Below are positions 24,292 to 37,905 of a DNA stretch of 64,000 bases, piece by piece. A program made the translations under genes and the position numbers. The stretch comes from Hydractinia symbiolongicarpus (lineage: Eukaryota > Cnidaria > Hydrozoa > Anthoathecata > Hydractiniidae): positions 27,155,650 through 27,219,649 of the forward strand of contig NC_079887.1 of the NCBI RefSeq assembly GCF_029227915.1. Direction: 5' to 3'. Each line of letters begins with the position of its first letter. Within the stretch, counting starts at the first letter, position 1. The notes below the pieces were generated by a model. It ran no database searches. It was not told where the DNA came from and saw only the letters and a list, made by a program, of their open reading frames with translations.

Positions 24292-26635
24292 TTTTTTTCA
24301 CCACTAAAACGCATGAGACTTGTAGTTTTCAAAAGTGTTTTCATTTTTGATGAGACGCTGAATAAAAGAAGTTTAATTGCCGGCAAAGGAAAATCCGCGA
24401 TTTCCCGTTAATCCCGGACTCGGCCCGTATAGTCAAAAGTATACAAAGAAAGTACCCAGGGAGTAAACTCATTTCCAGAACGATTTTTTAAGTTATTTTT
24501 TCACCACTAAAACGCATAAGACTTGTAGTTTTTAAAAATGTTTATATTTTTGATGAGACGCTGAATAAAAGAAGTTTAATCGCCGACAAACGAAAACCCG
24601 CGATTTCCCGTAAATCCCAGCTTGGCCCGTATAGTCAGAAGTATACAAAGAAAGTACCCAGGGAGTAAACTCATTTCCCGAACGATTTTTTAAATTATTT
24701 TTTCACCACTAAAACGCATGAGACTTGTAGTTTTCAAAAATGTTTTCATTTTTGATGAGACGCTGAATAAAAGCAGTTTAATCGCCGGCAAACGAAAACC
24801 TGCGATTTCCCTAAATCCCGGACTCGGCCCGTATAGTCAAAAGTATACAAAGAAAGTACCCAGGTAGTAAACTCATTTCCAGAACGATTTTTTAAATTAT
24901 TTGTTCACCACTAAAACGCAAGAGACTTGTAGTTTTCAAAAATGTTTTCATTTTTGATGAGACGCTGAATAAAAGCAGTTTAATCGCCGGCAAACGAAAA
25001 CCTGCGATTTCCCTAAATCCCGGACTCGGCCCGTATAGTCAGAAGTATACAAAGAAAGTACCCAGGTAGTAAACTCATTTCCAGAACGATTTTTTAAATT
25101 ATTTTTTCACCACTAAAACGCATAAGACTTGTAGTTTTTAAAAATGTTTTCACTTTTGATGAGACGCTGAATAAAAGAAGTTTAATCGCCGGCAAACAAA
25201 AACCCGCGATTTCCCGTAAATCCCGGGCTTGGCCCGTATAGTCAAAAGTATACAAAGAAAGTACCCAGGGAGTAAACTCATTTCCCGAACGATTTTTTAT
25301 ATTATTTTTTTACCACTAAACGCATGAGACTTGTAGTTTTCAAAAATATTTTAATATTTGATGGGACGCTGAATAAAAGAAGTTTAATTGCCGGCAAACG
25401 AAAATCCGCGATTTCCCGTAAAACCCGGACTCGGCCCGTATAGTCAAAAGTATACAAAGAAAGTACCCAGGGAGTAAACTCATTTTCCGAACGATTTTTT
25501 AAATTATTTTTTCACCACTAAAACGCATGAGACTTGTAGTTTTCAAAAATGTTTTCATTTTTGATGAGACGCTTAATAAAAGAGGTTTAATTGCCGGCAA
25601 ACGAAATCCCGCGTTTTCCCGTAAATCCGGGGCTTGGCCCGTATAGTCGAATGTATACAAAGAAAGTACCGAGGGAGTAAACTCATTTCCCGAACGATTT
25701 TTTAAATTTTTTTTTCACCACTAAAACGCATGAGGCTTGTAGTTTTCAAAAGTGTTTTCATTTTTGATGAGACGCTGAATAAAAGAAGTTTAATCGCCGG
25801 CAAACGAAAACCCGCGATTTCCCGTAAATCCCGGGCTTGGCCCGTATAGTCAAAAGTATACAAAGAAAGTACCCAGGGAGTAAACTCATTTCCCGAACGA
25901 TTTTTTATATTATTTTTTTACCACTAAACGCATGAGACTTGTAGTTTTCAAAAATATTTTCATATTTGATGGGACGCTGAATAAAAGAAGTTTAATTGCC
26001 GGCAAACGAAAATCCGCAATTTCCCGTTAATCCCGGACTCGGCCCGTATAGTCAAAAGTATACAAAGAAAGTACCCAGGGAGTAAACTCATTTCCAGAAC
26101 GATTTTTTAAATTATTTTTTCACCACTAAAACGCATAAGACTTGTAGTTTTTAAAAATGTTTTCATTTTTGATGAGACGCTGAATAAAAGAAGTTTAATC
26201 GCCGACAAACGAAAACCCGCGATTTCCCGTAAATCCCGGTTTGGCCCGTATAGTCAGAAGTATACAAAGAAAGTACCCAGGGAGTAAACTCATTTCCCGA
26301 ACGATTTTTTAAATTATTTTTTCACCACTAAAACGCATGAGACTTGTAGTTTTCAAAAATGTTTTCATTTTTGATGAGACGCTGAATAAAAGCAGTTTAA
26401 TCGCCGGCAAACGAAAACCTGCGATTTCCCTAAATCCCGGACTCGGCCCGTATAGTCAAAAGTATACAAAGAAAGTACCCAGGTAGTAAACTCATTTCCA
26501 GAACGATTTTTTAAATTATTTTTTCACCACTAAAACGCATAAGACTTGTAGTTTTTTAAAAATGTTTTCACTTTTCATGAGACGCTGAATAAAAGAAGTT
26601 TAATCGCCGGCAAACGAAAACCCGCGATTTCCCGT
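24292..26635 (+). repeat. Mixed satellite segment
   Basis: About 12 monomers continue the classes of the preceding block: AAGGAAAATCC/CGTTAATCCC, GTCAGAAGTATAC, CCAGGTAG, and ATATTTTAATATTTGATGGG. Private changes include TTTATATTTTTGATG near 24541, TTGTTCACC near 24903 and ATTTTCATG near 26573. I see nothing else in it. Confidence 0.85.
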
Positions 26636-27445
26636 AAATCCCGGGCTTGGCCCGTATAGTCAAAAGTATACAAAGAAAGTACCCAGGGAGTAAACTCATT
26701 TCCCGAACGATTTTTTATATTATTTTTTTACCACTAAACGCATGAGACTTGTAGTTTTCAAAAATATTTTCATATTTGATGGGACGCTGAATAAAAGAAG
26801 TTTAATTGCCGGCAAACGAAAATCCGCGATTTCCCGTAAATCTCGGACTCGGCCCGTATAGTCAAAAGTATACAAAGAAAGTACCCAGGGAGTAAACTCA
26901 TTTCCCGAACGATTTTTTAAATTATTTTTTCACCACTAAAACGCATGAGACTTGTAGTTTTTAAAAATGTTTTCATTTTTGATGAGACGCTTAATGAAAG
27001 AGGTTTAATCGCCGGCAAACGAAATCCCGCGTTTTCCCGTAAATCCCGGGCTTGGCCCGTATAGTCAAAAGTATACAAAGAAAGTACCCAGGGAGTAAAC
27101 TCATTTCCCGAACGATTTTTTATATTATTTTTTTACCACTAAACGCATGAGACTTGTAGTTTTCAAAAACATTTTCATATTTGATGGGACGCTGAATAAA
27201 AGAAGTTTAATTGCCGGCAAACGAAAATCCGCGATTTCCCGTAAATCTCGGACTCGGCCCGTATAGTCAAAAGTATACAAAGAAAGTACCCAGGGAGTAA
27301 ACTCATTTCCCGAACGATTTTTTAAATTATTTTTTCACCACTAAAACGCATGAGACTTGTAGTTTTTAAAAATGTTTTCATTTTTGATGAGACGCTTAAT
27401 GAAAGAGGTTTAATCGCCGGCAAACGAAATCCCGCGTTTTCCCGT
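26636..27445 (+). repeat. Tandem two-monomer duplication with chimeric monomers, offset 405 bp
   Basis: The first copy is 26636-27040 and the second 27041-27445; both carry AAATCTCGGACTCGG and a CTTAATGAAAG monomer. At 27041 a monomer with the left half of one class (CTTAATGAAAGAGG, AAATCCCGCGTTTT) joins the right half of another (CCCGGGCTTGG, GTCAAAAG). This junction is expected of unequal crossover within the core. The second copy has ACATTTTC for ATATTTTC. Confidence 0.85.
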
Positions 27446-29930
27446 AAATCCGGGGCTTGGCCCGTATAGTCGAATGTATACAAAGAAAGTACCGAGGGAG
27501 TAAACTCATTTCCCGAACGATTTTTTAAATTTTTTTTTCACCACTAAAACGCATGAGACTTGTAGTTTTCAAAAATGTTTTTATTTTTGATGAGACGCTT
27601 AATGAAAGAGGTTTCATCGCCGGAAAACGAAAACCCGCGATTTCCCGTAAATCCCGGGCTTGGCCCGTATAGTCGAATGTATACAAAGAAAGTATCCTGT
27701 GAGTAAACTCATTTCCAGAACGATTTTTTAAATTATTTTTTCACCACTAAAACGCATCAGACTTGTAGTTTTTAAAAATGTTTTCATTTTTGATGAGACG
27801 CTGAATAAAAGAAGTTTAATCGCCGGCAAACGAAAACCCCCGATTTCCCGTAAATACCGGCTTGGCCCGTATAGTCAAAAGTATACAAAGAAAGTACCCA
27901 GGGAGTAAACTCATTTCCCGAACGATTTTTTAAATTACTTTTTCACCACTAAAACGCATGAGACTTGTAGTTTTTAAAAATGTTTTCATTTTTGATGAAA
28001 CGCTGAATAAAAGAAGTTTAATTGCCGGCAAACGAAAACCTGCGATTTCCCGTAAATCCTGGACTCGGCCGTATAGTCAAAAGTATACAAAGAAAGTACC
28101 CAGGGAGTAAACTCATTTCCCAAACGATTTTTTAAATTATTATTTCACCACTAAAACGCATGAGACTTGTAGTTTTCAAGAATGTTTTAATTTTTGATGA
28201 GACGCTGAATAAAAGCAGTTTAATCGCCGCCAAACGAAAACCCGCGATTTCCCGTAAATCCCGGGCTTGGCACGTATAGTCGAATGTATACAAAGAAAGT
28301 ACCCTGAGAGTAAACACATTTCCAGAACGATTTTTTAAATTATTTTTTCACCACTAAAACGCAAAGACTTGTAGTTTTTAAAAATGTTTTCATTTTTGAT
28401 GAGACGCTGAATAAAAGAAGTTTAATCGCCGGCAAACGAAAACCCGCGATTTCCCGTAAATCCCGGCTTGGCCCGTATAGTCAAAAGTATACAAAGAAAG
28501 TACCCAGGGAGTAAACTCATTTCCCGAACGACTTTTTAAATTATTTTTTCACCACTAAAACGCATGAGACTTGTAGTTTTTAAAAATGTTTTCATTTTTG
28601 ATGAGACGCTGAATAAAAGCAGTTTAATCGCCGGCAAACGAAAACCTGCGATTTCCCTAAATCCCGGACTCGGCCCGTATAGTCAAAAGTATACAAAGAA
28701 AGTACCCAGGGAGTAAACTCATTTCCAGAACGATTTTTTAAATTATTTTTTCACCACTAAAACGCATAAGACTTGTAGTTTTTAAAAATGTTTTCACTTT
28801 TGATGAGACGCTGAATAAAAGAAGTATAATCGCCGGCAAACGAAAACCCGCGATTTCCCGTAAATCCCGGGCTTGACCCGCATAGTCAAAAGTATACAAA
28901 GAAAGTACCCAGGGAGTAAACTCATTTCCCGAACGATTTTTTATATTATTTTTTTACCACTAAACGCATGAGACTTGTAGTTTTCAAACATATTTTCATA
29001 TTTGATGGGACGCTGAATAAAAGAAGTTTAATTGCCGGCAAACGAAAATCCGCGATTTTCCGTAAATCCCGGACTCGGCCCGTATAGTCAAAAGTATACA
29101 AAGAAAGTACCCAGGGAGTAAACTCATTTCCCGAACGATTTTTGAAATTATTTTTTCACCACTAAAACGCAGGAGACTTGTAGTTGTCAAAAATGTTTTC
29201 ATTTTTGATGAGACGCTGAATAAAAGCAGTTTAATCGCCGTCAAACGAAAACCTGCGATTTCCCTAAATCCCGGACTCGGCCGTATAGTCGAATGTATAC
29301 AAAGAAAGTACCCTGAGAATAAACTCATTTCCCGAACGATTTTTTAAATTATTTTTTCACCACTAAAACGCATGAGACTTGTAGTTTTCAAAAATGTTTT
29401 CATTTTTGATGAGACGCTGAATAAAAGCAGTTTAATCGCCGGCAAACGAAAACCTGCGATTTCCCTAAATCCCCGACTCGGCCCGTATAGTCAAAAGTAT
29501 ACAAAGAAAGTACCCAGGGAGTAAACTCGATTCCAGAACGATTTTTTAAATTATTTTTTCACCACTAAAACGCATAAGACTTGTAGTTTTTAAAAATGTT
29601 TTCATTTTTGATGAGACGCTGAATAAAAGAAGTTTAATCGCCGGCAAACAAAAACCCGCGATTTCCCGTAAATCCCGGCTTGGCCCGTATAGTCAAAAGT
29701 ATACAAAGAAAGTACCCAGGGAGTAAACTCATTTCCCGAACGATTTTTTAAATTATTTTTTCACCACTAAAACGCATGAGACTTGTAGTTTTTAAAAATG
29801 TTTTCATTTTTGATGATACGCTGAATAAAAGCAGTTTAATCGCCGGCAAACGAAAACCTGCGATTTCCCTAAATCCTGGACTCGGCCCGTATAGTCGAAT
29901 GTATACAAAGAAAGTACCCTGAGAGTAAAC
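27446..29930 (+). repeat. Diverged relative of the 4.2-5.1 kb segment plus extra monomers
   Basis: The rare variants of 4.2-5.1 kb reappear in the same order: CCCCCGATTT, TTACTTTTTCACC (near 27937), GATGAAACGCTG (near 27998), AATCCTGGACTCGGCC, TTCAAGAATG (near 28177), GGCACGTATAGTCGAATG (near 28268), and CAGGAGACTTGTAGTTGTC (near 29170). Many point differences and about three extra monomers at 28.37-28.98 kb separate the copies, so this duplication is older. The longest open frame of the window (minus strand, 28996-29328) lies here and is repeat-derived. Confidence 0.75.
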
Positions 29931-30200
29931 TCATTTCCCGAACGATTTTTTAAATTATTTTTTCACCACTAAAACGCATGAGACTTGTAGTTTTCAAAAA
30001 TGTTTTCATTTTTGATGAGACGCTGAATAAAAGCAGTTTAATCGCCGGCAAACGAAAACCTGCGATTTCCCTAAATCCCCGACTCGGCCCGTATAGTCAA
30101 AAGTATACAAAGAAAGTACCCAGGGAGTAAACTCAATTCCAGAACGATTTTTTAAATTATTTTTTCACCACTAAAACGCATAAGACTTGTAGTTTTTAAA
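29340..30200 (+). repeat. Three-monomer duplication, offset 606 bp
   Basis: The rare core AAATCCCCGACTCGG occurs at 29471 and again 606 bp later at 30077, each time in a GCAG monomer that follows CCTGAGAGTAAAC or CCTGAGAATAAAC. CTCGATTCC in the first copy corresponds to CTCAATTCC in the second. Confidence 0.75.
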
Positions 30201-30829
30201 AATGTTTTCATTTTTGATGAGACGCTGAATAAAAGAAGTTTAATCGCCGGCAAACGAAAACCGGCGATTTCCCGTAAATCCCGGGCTTGGCCCGTATAGT
30301 CAAAAGTATACAAAGAAAGTACCCAGGGAGTAAACTCATTTCCCGAACGATTTTTTATATTATTTTTTTACCACAAAACGCATGAGACTTGTAGTTTTCA
30401 AAAATATTTTCATATTTGATGGGACGCTGAATAAAAGAAGTTTAATTGCCGGCAAACGAAAATCCGCGATTTCCCGTAAATCCCGGACTCGGCCCGTATA
30501 GTCAAAAGTATACAAAGAAAGTACCCAGGGAGTAAACTCATTTCCAGAACGATTTTTTAAATTATTTTTTCACCACTAAAACGCATAAGACTTGTAGTTT
30601 TTAAAAATGTTTTCATTTTTGATAAGACGCTGAATAAAAGAAGTTTAATCGCCGGCAAACGAAAACCCGCGATTTCCCGTAAATCCCGGATTGGCCCGTA
30701 TAGTCAAAAGTATACAAAGAAAGTACCCAGGGAGTAAACTCATTTCCCGAACGATTTTTTAAATTATTTTTTCACCACTAAAACGCATGAGACTTGTAGT
30801 TTTCAAAAATGTTTTCATTTTTGATGAGA
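30201..30829 (+). repeat. Satellite segment leading into the second six-mer family
   Basis: Three monomers in the order GGGCTTGG core, ATATTTTCATATTTGATGGG, and GATAAGACGCTG. The last resembles the ATTATTGATAAGACG monomer of the following six-mer. There is no other content. Confidence 0.8.
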
Positions 30830-32042
30830 CGCTTAATAAAAGAAGTTTAATCGCCGGCAAACAAAAACCCGCGTTTTCCCGTAAATCCCGGCTTGGCCCG
30901 TATAGTCAAAAGTATACAAAGAAAGTACCGAGGGAGTAAACTTATTTCCCGAACGATTTTTTAAATTATTTTTTCACCACTAAAACGCATGAGACTTGTA
31001 GTTTTCAAAAATGTTTTCATTTTTGATGAGACGCTGAATAAAAGCAGTTTAATCGCCGGCAAACGAAAACCTGCGATTTCCCTATATCCCGGACTCGGCC
31101 CGTTTAGTCAAAAGTATACAAAGAAAGTACCCAGGTAGTAAACTCATTTCCAGAACGATTTTTTAAATTATTTTTTCACCACTAAAACGCATAAGACTTG
31201 TAGTTTTTAAAAGTGTTTTCACTTTTGATGAGACGCTGAATAAAAGAAGTTTAATCGCCGGCAAACGAAAACCCGCGATTTCCCGTAAATCCCGGGCTTG
31301 GCCCGTATAGTCAAAAGTATACAAAGAAAGTACCCAGGGAGTAAACTCATTTCCCGAACGATTTTTTATATTATTTTTTTACCACTAAACGCATGAGACT
31401 TGTAGTTTTCAAAAATATTTTCATATTTGATGGGACGCTGAATAAAAGAAGTTTAATTGCCGGCAAACGAAAATCCCCGATTTCCCGTAAATCCCGGACT
31501 CGGCCCGTATAGTCAAAAGTATACAAAGAAAGTACCCAGGGAGTAAACTCATTTCCAGAACGATTTTTTAAATTATTTTTTCACCACTAAAACGCATAAG
31601 ACTTGTAGTTTTTAAAAATGTTTTCATTATTGATAAGACGCTGAATAAAAGAAGTTTAATCGCCGGCAAACGAAAACCCGCGATTTCCCGTAAATCCCGG
31701 CTTGGCCCGTATAGTCAAAAGTATACAAAGAAAGTACCCAGGGAGTAAACCCATTTCCCGAACGATTTTTTAAATTATTTTTTCACCACTAAAACGCATG
31801 AGACTTGTAGTTTTCAAAAATGTTTTCATTTTTGATGAGACGCTGAATAAAAGAAGTTTAATCGCCGGTAAACGAAAACCCGCGATTTCCCGTAAATCCC
31901 GGCTTGGCCCGTATAGTCAAAAGTATACAAAGAAAGTACCCAGGGAGTAAACTCATTTCCGAACGATTTTTTTAAATTATTTTTTCACCACTAAAACGCA
32001 TGAGACTTGTAGTTTTCAAAAATGTTTTCATTTTTGATGAGA
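30830..32042 (+). repeat. Six-monomer higher-order repeat, second family, copy 1
   Basis: The marker order is CGCTTAATAAAAG with ACCGAGGGAGTAAACTT; CCCTATATCCCGG with CCAGGTAG; GTGTTTTCAC with GGGCTTGG; GATGGG with AATCCCCG; ATTATTGATAAG with CGGCTTGG; and a GAAG/CGGCTTGG monomer (31841) carrying GCCGGTAAACG. The unit is 1,213 bp. It shares no marker order with the left six-mer family, so it arose independently from the same monomer pool. Confidence 0.88.
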
Positions 32043-33053
32043 CGCTTAATAAAAGAAGTTTAATCGCCGGCAAACAAAAACCCGCGTTTTCCCGTAAATC
32101 CCGGCTTGGCCCGTATAGTCAAAATTATACAAAGAAAGTACCGAGGGAGTAAACTTATTTCCCGAACGATTTTTTAAATTATTTTTTCACCACTAAAACG
32201 CATGAGACTTGTAGTTTTCAAAAATGTTTTCATTTTTGATGAGACGCTGAATAAAAGCAGTTTAATCGCCGGCAAACGAAAACCTGCGATTTCCCTATAT
32301 CCCGGACTCGGCCCGTATAGTCAAAAGTATACAAAGAAAGTACCCAGGTAGTAAACTCATTTCCAGAACGATTTTTTAAATTATTTTTTCACCACTAAAA
32401 CGCATAAGACTTGTAGTTTTTAAAAGTGTTTTCACTTTTGATGAGACGCTGAATAAAAGAAGTTTAATCGCCGGCAAACGAAAACCCGCGATTTCCCGTA
32501 AATCCCGGGCTTGGCCCGTATAGTCAAAAGTATACAAAGAAAGTACCCAGGGAGTAAACTCATTTCCCGAACGATTTTTTATATTATTTTTTTACCACTA
32601 AACGCATGAGACTTGTAGTTTTCAAAAATATTTTCATATTTGATGGGACGCTGAATAAAAGAAGTTTAATTGCCGGCAAACGAAAATCCCCGATTTCCCG
32701 TAAATCCCGGACTCGGCCCGTATAGTCAAAAGTATACAAAGAAAGTACCCAGGGAGTAAACTCATTTCCAGAACGATTTTTTAAATTATTTTTTCACCAC
32801 TAAAACGCATAAGACTTGTAGTTTTTAAAAATGTTTTCATTATTGATAAGACGCTGAATAAAAGAAGTTTAATCGCCGGCAAACGAAAACCCGCGATTTC
32901 CCGTAAATCCCGGCTTGGCCCGTATAGTCAAAAGTATACAAAGAAAGTACCCAGGGAGTAAACTCATTTCCCGAACGATTTTTTAAATTATTTTTTCACC
33001 ACTAAAACGCATGAGACTTGTAGTTTTCAAAAATGTTTTCATTTTTGATGAGA
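32043..33053 (+). repeat. Second-family unit, copy 2 (five of six monomers)
   Basis: This matches 30830-31840 at an offset of 1,213 bp. The sixth monomer is replaced at 33054 by a GCAG monomer with AATCCTGGACTCGG. It contains GTCAAAATTATAC near 32117, where copy 1 has GTCAAAAGTATAC. Confidence 0.85.
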
Positions 33054-33457
33054 CGCTGAATAAAAGCAGTTTAATCGCCGGCAAACGAAAACCTGCGATT
33101 TCCCTAAATCCTGGACTCGGCCCGTATAGTCAAAAGTATACAAAGAAAGTACCCAGGTAGTAAACTCATTTCCAGAACGATTTTTTAAATTATTTTTTCA
33201 CCACTAAAACGCATAAGACTTGTAGTTTTTAAAAATGTTTTCACTTTTGATGAGACGCTGAATAAAAGCAGTTTAATCGCCGGCAAACGAAAACCTGCGA
33301 TTTCCCTAAATCCTGGACTCGGCCCGTATAGTCAAAAGTATACAAAGAAAGTACCCAGGTAGTAAACTCATTTCCAGAACGATTTTTTAAATTATTTTTT
33401 CACCACTAAAACGCATAAGACTTGTAGTTTTTAAAAATGTTTTCACTTTTGATGAGA
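33054..33457 (+). repeat. Single-monomer tandem duplication
   Basis: Two consecutive monomers, 33054-33255 and 33256-33457, both carry GCAG, CCCTAAATCCTGGACTCGG, CCAGGTAG and end in ATGTTTTCACTTTTG. Only one such monomer is present in the related block downstream, which changes the offset between the two large blocks from 3,033 to 2,831 bp. Confidence 0.85.
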
Positions 33458-35075
33458 CGCTGAATAAAAGAAGTTTAATCGCCGGCAAACAAAAACCCGC
33501 GATTTCCCGTAAATCCCGGGCTTGGCCCGTATAGTCAAAAGTATACAAAGAAAGTACCCAGGGAGTAAACTCATTTCCCGAACGATTTTTTATATTATTT
33601 TTTTACCACTAAACGCATGAGACTTGTAGTTTTCAAAAATATTTTCATATTTGATGGGACGCTGAATAAAAGAAGTTTAATTGCCAGCAAACGAAAATCC
33701 GCGATTTCCCGTAAATCCCGGACTCGGCCCGTATAGTCAAAAGTATACAAGAAAGTACCCAGGGAGTAAACTCATTTCCCAAACGATTTTTTAAATTATT
33801 TTTTCACCACTAAAACGCATGAGACTTGTAGTTTTCAAAAATGTTTTCATTTTTGATGAGACGCTTAATAAAAGATGTTTAATCGCCGGCAAACGAAATC
33901 CCGCGTTTTCCCGTAAATCCGGGGCTTGGCCCGTATAGTCGAATGTATACAAAGAAAGTACCGAGGGAGTAAACTCATTTCCCGAACGATTTTTTAAATT
34001 TTTTTTTCACCACTAAAACGCATGAGACTTGTAGTTTTTAAAAGTGTTTTCATTTTTGATGAGACGCTGAATAAAAGAAGTTTAATCGCCGGCAAACGAA
34101 AACCCGCGATTTCCCGTAAATCCCGGGCTTGGCCCGTATAGTCAAAAGTATACAAAGAAAGTACCCAGGGAGTAAACTCATTTCCCGAACGATTTTTTAT
34201 ATTATTTTTTTACCACTAAACGCATGAGATTTGTAGTTTTCAAAAATATTTTCATATTTGATGGGACTCTGAATAAAAGAAGTTTAATTGCCGGCAAACG
34301 AAAATCCGCGATTTCCCGTTAATCCCGGACTCGGCCCGTAAGTCAAAAGTATACAAAGAAAGTACCCAGGGAGTAAACTCATTTCCAGAACGATTTTTTA
34401 AATTATTTTTTCACCACTAAAACGCATAAGACTTGTAGTTTTTAAAAATGTTTTCATTTTTGATGAGACGCTGAATAAAAGAAGTTTAATCGCCGGCAAA
34501 CGAAAACCCGCGATTTCCCGTAAATCCCGGCTTGGCCCGTATAGTCAAAAGTATACAAAGAAAGTACCCAGGGAGTAAACTCATTTCCCGAACGATTTTT
34601 TAAATTTTTTTTTCACCACTAAAACGCATGAGACTTGTAGTTTTCAAAAATGTTTTTATTTTTGATGAGACGCTTAATGAAAGAGGTTTAATCGCCGGAA
34701 AACGAAAACCCGCGATTTCCCGTAAATCACGGGCTTGGCCCGTATATTCGAATGTATACAAAGAAAGTATCCTGTGAGTAAACTCATTTCCAGAACGATT
34801 TTTTAAATTATTTTTTCACCACTAAAACGCATCAGACTTGTAGTTTTTAAAAATGTTTTCATTTTTGATGAGACGCTGAATAAAAGAAGTTTAATCGCCG
34901 GCAAACGAAAACCCGCGATTTCCCGTAAATTCCGGCTTGGCCCGTATAGTCAAAAGTATACAAAGAAAGTACCCAGGGAGTAAACTCATTTCCCGAACGA
35001 TTTTTTAAATTATTTTTTCACCACTAAAACGCATGAGACTTGCAGTTGTCAAAAATGTTTTCATTTTTGATGAGA

Positions 35076-37905
35076 CGCTTAATAAAAGAAGTTTAATCGC
35101 CGGCAAACAAAAACCCGCGTTTTCCCGTAAATCCCGGCTTGGCCCGTATAGTCAAAATTATACAAAGAAAGTACCGAGGGAGTAAACTTATTTCCCGAAC
35201 GATTTTTTAAATTATTTTTTCACCACTAAAATGCATGAGACTTGTAGTTTTCAAAAATGTTTTCATTTTTGATGAGACGCTGAATAAAAGCAGTTTAATC
35301 GCCGGCAAACGAAAACCTGCGATTTCCCTATATCCCGGACTCGGCCCGTATAGTCAAAAGTATACAAAGAAAGTACCCAGGTAGTAAACTCATTTCCAGA
35401 ACGATTTTTTAAATTATTTTTTCACCACTAAAACGCATAAGACTTGTAGTTTTTAAAAGTGTTTTCACTTTTGATGAGACGCTGAATAAAAGAAGTTTAA
35501 TCGCCGGCAAACGAAAACCCGCGATTTCCCGTAAATCCCGGGCTTGGCCCGTATAGTCAAAAGTATACAAAGAAAGTACCCAGGGAGTAAACTCATTTCC
35601 CGAACGATTTTTTATATTATTTTTTTACCACTAAACGCATGAGACTTGTAGTTTTCAAAAATATTTTCATATTTGATGGGACGCTGAATAAAAGAAGTTT
35701 AATTGCCGGCAAACGAAAATCCCCGATTTCCCGTAAATCCCGGACTCGGCCCGTATAGTCAAAAGTATACAAAGAAAGTACCCAGGGAGTAAACTCATTT
35801 CCAGAACGATTTTTTAAATTATTTTTTCACCACTAAAACGCATAAGACTTGTAGTTTTTAAAAATGTTTTCATTATTGATAAGACGCTGAATAAAAGAAG
35901 TTTAATCGCCGGCAAACGAAAACCCGCGATTTCCCGTAAATCCCGGCTTGGCCCGTATAGTCAAAAGTATACAAAGAAAGTACCCAGGTAGTAAACTCAT
36001 TTCCAGAACGATTTTTTAAATTATTTTTTCACCACTAAAACGCATAAGACTTGTAGTTTTTAAAAATGTTTTCACTTTTGATGAGACGCTGAATAAAAGC
36101 AGTTTAATCGCCGGCAAACGAAAACCTGCGATTTCCCTAAATCCTGGACTCGGCCCGTATAGTCAAAAGTATACAAAGAAAGTACCCAGGTAGTAAACTC
36201 ATTTCCAGAACGATTTTTTAAATTATTTTTTCACCACTAAAACGCATAAGACTTGTAGTTTTTAAAAATGTTTTCACTTTTGATGAGACGCTGAATAAAA
36301 GAAGTTTAATCGCCGGCAAACAAAAACCCGCGATTTCCCGTAAATCCCGGGCTTGGCCCGTATAGTCAAAAGTATACAAAGAAAGTACCCAGGGAGTAAA
36401 CTCATTTCCCGAACGATTTTTTATATTATTTTTTTACCACTAAACGCATGAGACTTGTAGTTTTCAAAAATATTTTCATATTTGATGGGACGCTGAATAA
36501 AAGAAGTTTAATTGCCGGCAAACGAAAATCCGCGATTTCCCGTAAATCCCGGACTCGGCCCGTATAGTCAAAAGTATACAAGAAAGTACCCAGGGAGTAA
36601 ACTCATTTCCCGAACGATTTTTTAAATTATTTTTTCACCACTAAAACGCATGAGACTTGTAGTTTTCAAAAATGTTTTCATTTTTGATGAGACGTTTAAT
36701 AAAAGATGTTTAATCGCCGGCAAACGAAATCCCGCGTTTTCCCGTAAATCCGGGGCTTGGCCCGTATAGTCGAATGTATACAAAGAAAGTACCGAGGGAG
36801 TAAACTCATTTCCCGAACGATTTTTTAAATTTTTTTTTCACCACTAAAACGCATGAGACTTGTAGTTTTTAAAAGTGTTTTCATTTTTGATGAGACGCTG
36901 AATAAAAGAAGTTTAATCGCCGGCAAACGAAAACCCGCGATTTCCCGTAAATCCCGGGCTTGGCCCGTATAGTCAAAAGTATACAAAGAAAGTACCCAGG
37001 GAGTAAACTCATTTCCCGAACGATTTTTTATATTATTTTTTTACCACTAAACGCATGAGACTTGTAGTTTTCAAAAATATTTTCATATTTGATGGGACGC
37101 TGAATAAAAGAAGTTTAATTGCCGGCAAACGAAAATCCGCGATTTCCCGTTAATCCCGGACTCGGCCCGTAAGTCAAAAGTATACAAAGAAAGTACCCAG
37201 GGAGTAAACTCATTTCCAGAACGATTTTTTAAATTATTTTTTCACCACTAAAACGCATAAGACTTGTAGTTTTTAAAAATGTTTTCATTTTTGATGAGAC
37301 GCTGAATAAAAGAAGTTTAATCGCCGGCAAACGAAAACCCGCGATTTCCCGTAAATCCCGGCTTGGCCCGTATAGTCAAAAGTATACAAAGAAAGTACCC
37401 AGGGAGTAAACTCATTTCCCGAACGATTTTTTAAATTTTTTTTTCACCACTAAAACGCATGAGACTTGTAGTTTTCAAAAATGTTTTTATTTTTGATGAG
37501 ACGCTTAATGAAAGAGGTTTAATCGCCGGAAAACGAAAACCCGCGATTTCCTGTAAATCACGGGCTTGGCCCGTATATTCGAATGTATACAAAGAAAGTA
37601 TCCTGTGAGTAAACTCATTTCCAGAACGATTTTTTAAATTATTTTTTCACCACCAAAACGCATCAGACTTGTAGTTTTTAAAAATGTTTTCATTTTTGAT
37701 GAGACGCTGAATAAAAGAAGTTTAATCGCCGGCAAACGAAAACCCGCGATTTCCCGTAAATTCCGGCTTGGCCCGTATAGTCAAAAGTATACAAAGAAAG
37801 TACCCAGGGAGTAAACTCATTTCCCGAACGATTTTTTAAATTATTTTTTCACCACTAAAACGCATGAGACTTGTAGTTGTCAAAAATGTTTTCATTTTTG
37901 ATGAG
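35076..37905 (+). repeat. Large block of the second region, copy 2 (about 2.8 kb)
   Basis: This repeats the marker order of 32043-35075 at an offset of 3,033 bp. After one monomer is missing, the offset is 2,831 bp: GTATACAAG is at 33743 and 36574, and CCGTAAGTC near 34336 and 37167. It diverges at the monomer starting near 37906, where GCAG replaces CTTAATAAAAG. Confidence 0.82.

Larger units (their letters stand above)
32043..35075 (+). repeat. Large block of the second region, copy 1 (about 3.0 kb)
   Basis: The block contains the five-monomer stretch of the second six-mer family, the doubled monomer, a one-base-short GTATACAAGAAAG near 33743, CTTAATAAAAGATG near 33863, CCCGTAAGTCAAAAG near 34336, CACGGGCTTGG with GTATATTCGAATG near 34741, and a GCATCAGAC monomer. 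The same order follows at 35076. Confidence 0.82.

Noticed and set aside
28996-29328. 110-codon open frame on the minus strand, the longest in the window
   Set aside because: It spans 1.6 satellite monomers. Its protein is the translation of the repeat, containing the same VSSKMKTFL-type stretch as other minus-strand frames. The 202-bp period shifts frame every monomer, and no family, signal or neighbouring gene supports it.
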